A stretch of DNA of 9,488 nt, from positions 1 to 9,488 of the forward strand of contig JAFOZN010000063.1 of the NCBI GenBank assembly GCA_017391185.1, given 5' to 3'. The DNA is from Alistipes sp. GTDB taxonomy: Bacteria; Bacteroidota; Bacteroidia; Bacteroidales; Rikenellaceae. The notes beneath the pieces are model-generated. The model saw only the letters and a list, made by a program, of their open reading frames with translations. It was not told the origin of the DNA and did not search any database. Every line of letters starts with the position of its first letter. The stretch's first letter is position 1. Shown here in pieces: positions 6,682 to 9,488 of this stretch. Made by a program: the position numbers and the translations under genes.

Positions 6682-7929
6682 CTATCGCATCTTGAGGGTT
6701 ACGAGTGTCACGGCACACAACAACATCGAGACGATGAAGAATCGCATCACGATCTTGGTCTCGAAGATTCCCCTCTTCTGGTAGTGGTGGTGCAGAGGTG
6801 CCATCAAAAGGATACGTCTGCCCTCGCCATATTTACGTTTGGTATGTTTAAAATAACTAACCTGCAACATCACCGACACCGCCTCCGCCAAGAAGATTCC
6901 GCACATGAGTGGCAACAAAAGCTCCTTACGGATACAGAGTGCAAAGACTGCGATGATACCTCCGATGGCAAGCGAACCCGTATCGCCCATAAAAATCTGT
7001 GCAGGGAACGAGTTATACCACAAAAAGCCCATCAGCGCACCCACCAAAGCGGCGGCAAAGACCACCAGCTCGGCCGATTCGGGGATATACATGATATTGA
7101 GATAGTCGGCATAGATGATATGTCCCGAAAGGTAAGCCAACGTACCCAATACCATCACTATCGGCACCGAGGTCATCGTCAGCAGACCATCCAAGCCATC
7201 CGTCAGATTGGCTCCGTTGGAGACTGCCGTCACGACAAAAATGGCAACAGCGATATACAACAACCACGTCAGCAGGTCGTTGCCGCCCACCAACCAGCCA
7301 TAGTCGAACTCATTATCTTTAATGAATGGGATGGTGGTTTTGGTGGTCTTCTGCGGTGCGGAGTCAATCACCGTACGGGGTTGCAGATGCTCCACGATGG
7401 TCTGTCCCTGATCGTTCATATAGATCTTCTGCACGGGGGCTTCAACCTTTTCGCGGATTACAACCTCTTGCGAGAAGCACATCACAGTACCCACAATGAT
7501 ACCCAAGCCGACCTGTCCCACGATCTTAAACTTACCCTTCAGACCATCTTTGTTGTGGCGGAAGGTCTTGATATAGTCATCCAGAAAACCCAAAGTACCC
7601 AACCAGACTGTCGAGATGAGCATCAGCTGGATATAGATATTATCCAACTTACCCAACAAGAGCATAGGTACCAACACCGCCAAGAGAATCAGCACGCCAC
7701 CCATCGTAGGCGTTCCCCTCTTCGAGAGCTGTCCCTCCAAGCCCAGATCGCGAATCTCCTCGCCAATCTGGTGGCGCTGCAACATGCGGATGATGTTACG
7801 ACCAAAGAGGATGGTAATCAACAGAGCCACGATGATGGCTGCCGCCGAACGGAACGAGATATATTGGAACATTCCCGCACCAGGCAGGTCATAGGTCTCT
7901 TCTAAGTAGTGAAAAAGTGAGTATAGCAT
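6682..7929 (-). CDS. mraY: Phospho-N-acetylmuramoyl-pentapeptide-transferase
   Basis: MraY transfers phospho-MurNAc-pentapeptide from UDP to undecaprenyl phosphate, making lipid I at the inner face of the membrane. The 415 residues hold about ten membrane helices and all family motifs: KRGTPTMGG (70-78), the aspartate pair D117-D118 in [15 protein letters not shown] (241-249), FMGDTGS (313-319) and the histidine motif APLHHHYQ (377-384). The protein is about 55 residues longer than E. coli MraY (360). The excess is mainly a polar stretch around residues 157-198, just before IPFIKD, on the periplasmic side. The N-terminus, with [12 protein letters not shown] near residue 20, supports the ATG at 7929. 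It lies 17 bases after murE; no murF lies between them. Confidence 0.97.
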   Translation of the reverse strand: MLYSLFHYLEETYDLPGAGMFQYISFRSAAAIIVALLITILFGRNIIRMLQRHQIGEEIRDLGLEGQLSKRGTPTMGGVLILLAVLVPMLLLGKLDNIYIQLMLISTVWLGTLGFLDDYIKTFRHNKDGLKGKFKIVGQVGLGIIVGTVMCFSQEVVIREKVEAPVQKIYMNDQGQTIVEHLQPRTVIDSAPQKTTKTTIPFIKDNEFDYGWLVGGNDLLTWLLYIAVAIFVVTAVSNGANLTDGLDGLLTMTSVPIVMVLGTLAYLSGHIIYADYLNIMYIPESAELVVFAAALVGALMGFLWYNSFPAQIFMGDTGSLAIGGIIAVFALCIRKELLLPLMCGIFLAEAVSVMLQVSYFKHTKRKYGEGRRILLMAPLHHHYQKRGIFETKIVMRFFIVSMLLCAVTLVTLKMR

Positions 7930-7946
7930 ATATTTTTGTGTTTCCT

Positions 7947-9404
7947 TTATTTTTTAAGTGTTGCGAAAGCCTCCTTGAGCTGCTCTCTGTCATCAAAGTG
8001 GTGTTTAGTCTTACCTATAATCTGATAGGTCTCGTGCCCCTTACCAGCCACCAAAATTATATCTTCGCCCTGTGCAAACATCACCGCAGCACGTATCGCC
8101 TCACGGCGGTCGCTGATACGAAGATATTGTTTGCCGATCTCAGCACCCCCAACAATCTCATCCAAAATAGCCTCTGGATCCTCTGTACGAGGATTATCCG
8201 AAGTGAAGATAGCCATATCGGCTTCGCGCGAGATAATCTCACCCATCTTAGGGCGTTTTGTTCGGTCTCTGTCGCCGCCACAACCAGCCACCACGATAAG
8301 ACGCTGATCGGGAGTACGGATCTCATTGATCGTAGAGATAACATTCTCCAACGCATCGGGCGTATGGGCGTAATCGACAATGGCGGTAAGTCCTCGCTCA
8401 GAGCGCATAGGCTCAAATCGGCCACTCACCGAGCGAAGCGAACTCAATGCCTGCAACACCTCCAAAGGCTCGGCACCGAGCAACACCGCAGTGCCATAGA
8501 CAGCCAAGAGGTTATAGGCATTGAAACGTCCCAAAAATCCTACCCACACCTCCTGCGAATCTACATTCAGGAGCATTCCATCGAAGTGCATCTCCAAGAT
8601 CTTGCATCTAAAGTCTGCCATCGAGCGAAGCGAGTAGCGGAAAGTCTTAGCCACCGTATTTTGCAACATCACTTCGCCATTGCGATCATCCACATTCACC
8701 AACGCAAAGGCATCCTTGCCCAGCGAATCGAACAAGAGCTTCTTGGCCTTGATATACTCGGCAAAGGTGCCATGGTAATCCAGATGGTCGTGGGTTATAT
8801 TGCTGAAAATCGCTCCTCGGAAGTGCAAACCTCGGATACGATCCTGCACGATGGAGTGTGACGAAACCTCCATAAAGCAATACTCGCAACCCATATCCAC
8901 CATCTCGCGCAACATGGCGTTCAGACGGATGGCATCGGGTGTGGTATGAGTCGATTCTATCTCCTTATCACCTATCTTATAGACCACCGTAGAGATCAAT
9001 CCCGCCTCGTAACCCATCTTACGATGCAGGTCGTAGAGCAGAGTGGCGGTAGTGGTTTTACCATTGGTACCCGTCACGCCCACCAACTTTAGCTCCTCGG
9101 ATGGATAGTCATAAAAGGCTGCCGCCATGTCTGCCATAGCCGCATTGCTATCAGCCACCACAACATAGCTCACGCCCTGAGTCTGCTGCTGAGGTAACTC
9201 CTCGCAGACGATGGCCGAAGCTCCCTTCTCGATGGCCGAAGCTATATAGTCATGGCCATCGGATTGCGTACCCCTGATGGCAAAGAAGCAATCACCCGCC
9301 TCCACTCGGCGAGAGTCATAGGTCAATGCCTTGATACAGGGATCGCCCTGAGTTATGAATGAATCCACTGCTGTCGAAAGCAGCAAAGTGCTTAAATTTT
9401 TCAT
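7947..9404 (-). CDS. murE: UDP-MurNAc-tripeptide synthetase, meso-diaminopimelate type
   Basis: MurE is the cytoplasmic ATP-dependent ligase that adds the third stem-peptide residue to UDP-MurNAc-L-Ala-D-Glu. The 485 residues show the substrate-binding N-terminal domain ([16 protein letters not shown], 27-42), the ATP loop GTNGKTT (112-118), TTPDA (154-158), [10 protein letters not shown] (205-214) with K221 as the likely carbamylated lysine, [12 protein letters not shown] (374-385), DNPR (403-406) and GKGHET (454-459). The DNPR motif is the known signature for meso-diaminopimelate; L-lysine enzymes differ there. Length is normal. The ATG at 9404 gives a standard N-terminus. It is the first complete gene of the run; ftsI would be expected upstream, beyond the window edge. 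Confidence 0.97.
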   Translation of the reverse strand: MKNLSTLLLSTAVDSFITQGDPCIKALTYDSRRVEAGDCFFAIRGTQSDGHDYIASAIEKGASAIVCEELPQQQTQGVSYVVVADSNAAMADMAAAFYDYPSEELKLVGVTGTNGKTTTATLLYDLHRKMGYEAGLISTVVYKIGDKEIESTHTTPDAIRLNAMLREMVDMGCEYCFMEVSSHSIVQDRIRGLHFRGAIFSNITHDHLDYHGTFAEYIKAKKLLFDSLGKDAFALVNVDDRNGEVMLQNTVAKTFRYSLRSMADFRCKILEMHFDGMLLNVDSQEVWVGFLGRFNAYNLLAVYGTAVLLGAEPLEVLQALSSLRSVSGRFEPMRSERGLTAIVDYAHTPDALENVISTINEIRTPDQRLIVVAGCGGDRDRTKRPKMGEIISREADMAIFTSDNPRTEDPEAILDEIVGGAEIGKQYLRISDRREAIRAAVMFAQGEDIILVAGKGHETYQIIGKTKHHFDDREQLKEAFATLKK

Positions 9405-9488
9405 CCCTATAATTTACTTTTTCTCTTTTCTCTTTTTCCCTTCATCTTTCCTCTTTCCTCTCTCACCTTTCCTCTCTCACTTTTCCTC
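9405..9488 (-). repeat. Purine-rich leader of murE with a 14-bp tandem repeat
   Basis: From about 9415 to the window edge the minus strand is almost entirely A and G; only three bases (9444, 9465, 9479) break the run. Within it CTTTCCTCTCTCAC (plus strand) occurs twice in perfect tandem (9453-9466, 9467-9480), and a third partial copy begins at 9481 with one mismatch in eight. One minus-strand frame stays open from the edge to a TAG at 9409-9407 and would encode a Lys/Arg/Glu-rich tail, so this could be the 3' end of an upstream gene such as ftsI. A 14-bp unit does not keep frame, and the stretch may equally be an untranslated spacer. Confidence 0.5.

Noticed and set aside
6784..7905. Plus-strand 373-codon open frame opposite mraY
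   Set aside because: Its His/Gln/Asp-rich composition is what the complement of a membrane protein gene gives; mraY on the other strand is certain.
7917..8861. Plus-strand 314-codon open frame opposite murE
   Set aside because: It has no domain or motif and fully overlaps conserved murE coding sequence.
9453..9488. Tandem repeat considered as the start of a CRISPR array
   Set aside because: The 14-bp units are directly adjacent without spacers and of low complexity.

Overview
The window is a housekeeping segment from a member of the Bacteroidota, most likely order Bacteroidales. A Rikenellaceae/Alistipes-like source is possible, but I cannot fix the genus from sequence alone. The signs are: murE is followed directly by mraY with no murF between them; MraY carries an extra periplasmic insert; FtsW has a long soluble N-terminus and an ISRGGSS motif; starts mostly lack strong Shine-Dalgarno sequences; and one promoter candidate has the Bacteroidota TTG-N19-TAnnTTTG form. 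All seven confident genes lie on the minus strand, so transcription runs from high to low coordinates.

Layout in transcription order: a purine-rich, partly tandemly repeated leader at the right edge (9405-9488); murE (9404-7947); mraY (7929-6682); a 192-base gap with possible structure and a 51-codon open frame; murD (6489-5131); ftsW (5118-3775); an 87-base gap with repeated GGTGWGAA-type motifs; an hslR-like S4-domain gene (3687-3271); priA (3213-952, GTG start); comF (968-252, overlapping priA by 17 bases); and a 251-base AT-rich end region with a long imperfect hairpin element, a terminator candidate and a leftward promoter candidate.

The first four genes are the middle of the division and cell wall (dcw) cluster. 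MurE adds the third residue of the stem peptide; its DNPR motif indicates meso-diaminopimelate. MurD adds D-glutamate, MraY moves the UDP-linked precursor onto undecaprenyl phosphate, and FtsW polymerises lipid II at the septum. The usual next gene, murG, is absent after ftsW. In its place is a set for nucleic-acid and stress functions: a ribosome/RNA-binding S4 protein, the replication-restart helicase PriA, and a ComF-type phosphoribosyltransferase-fold protein associated with DNA uptake.

I see no mobile element, CRISPR array, tRNA, rRNA or toxin-antitoxin or defence system here. The protein-coding content is conventional. The points worth a second look are in the non-coding gaps and in the gene order.
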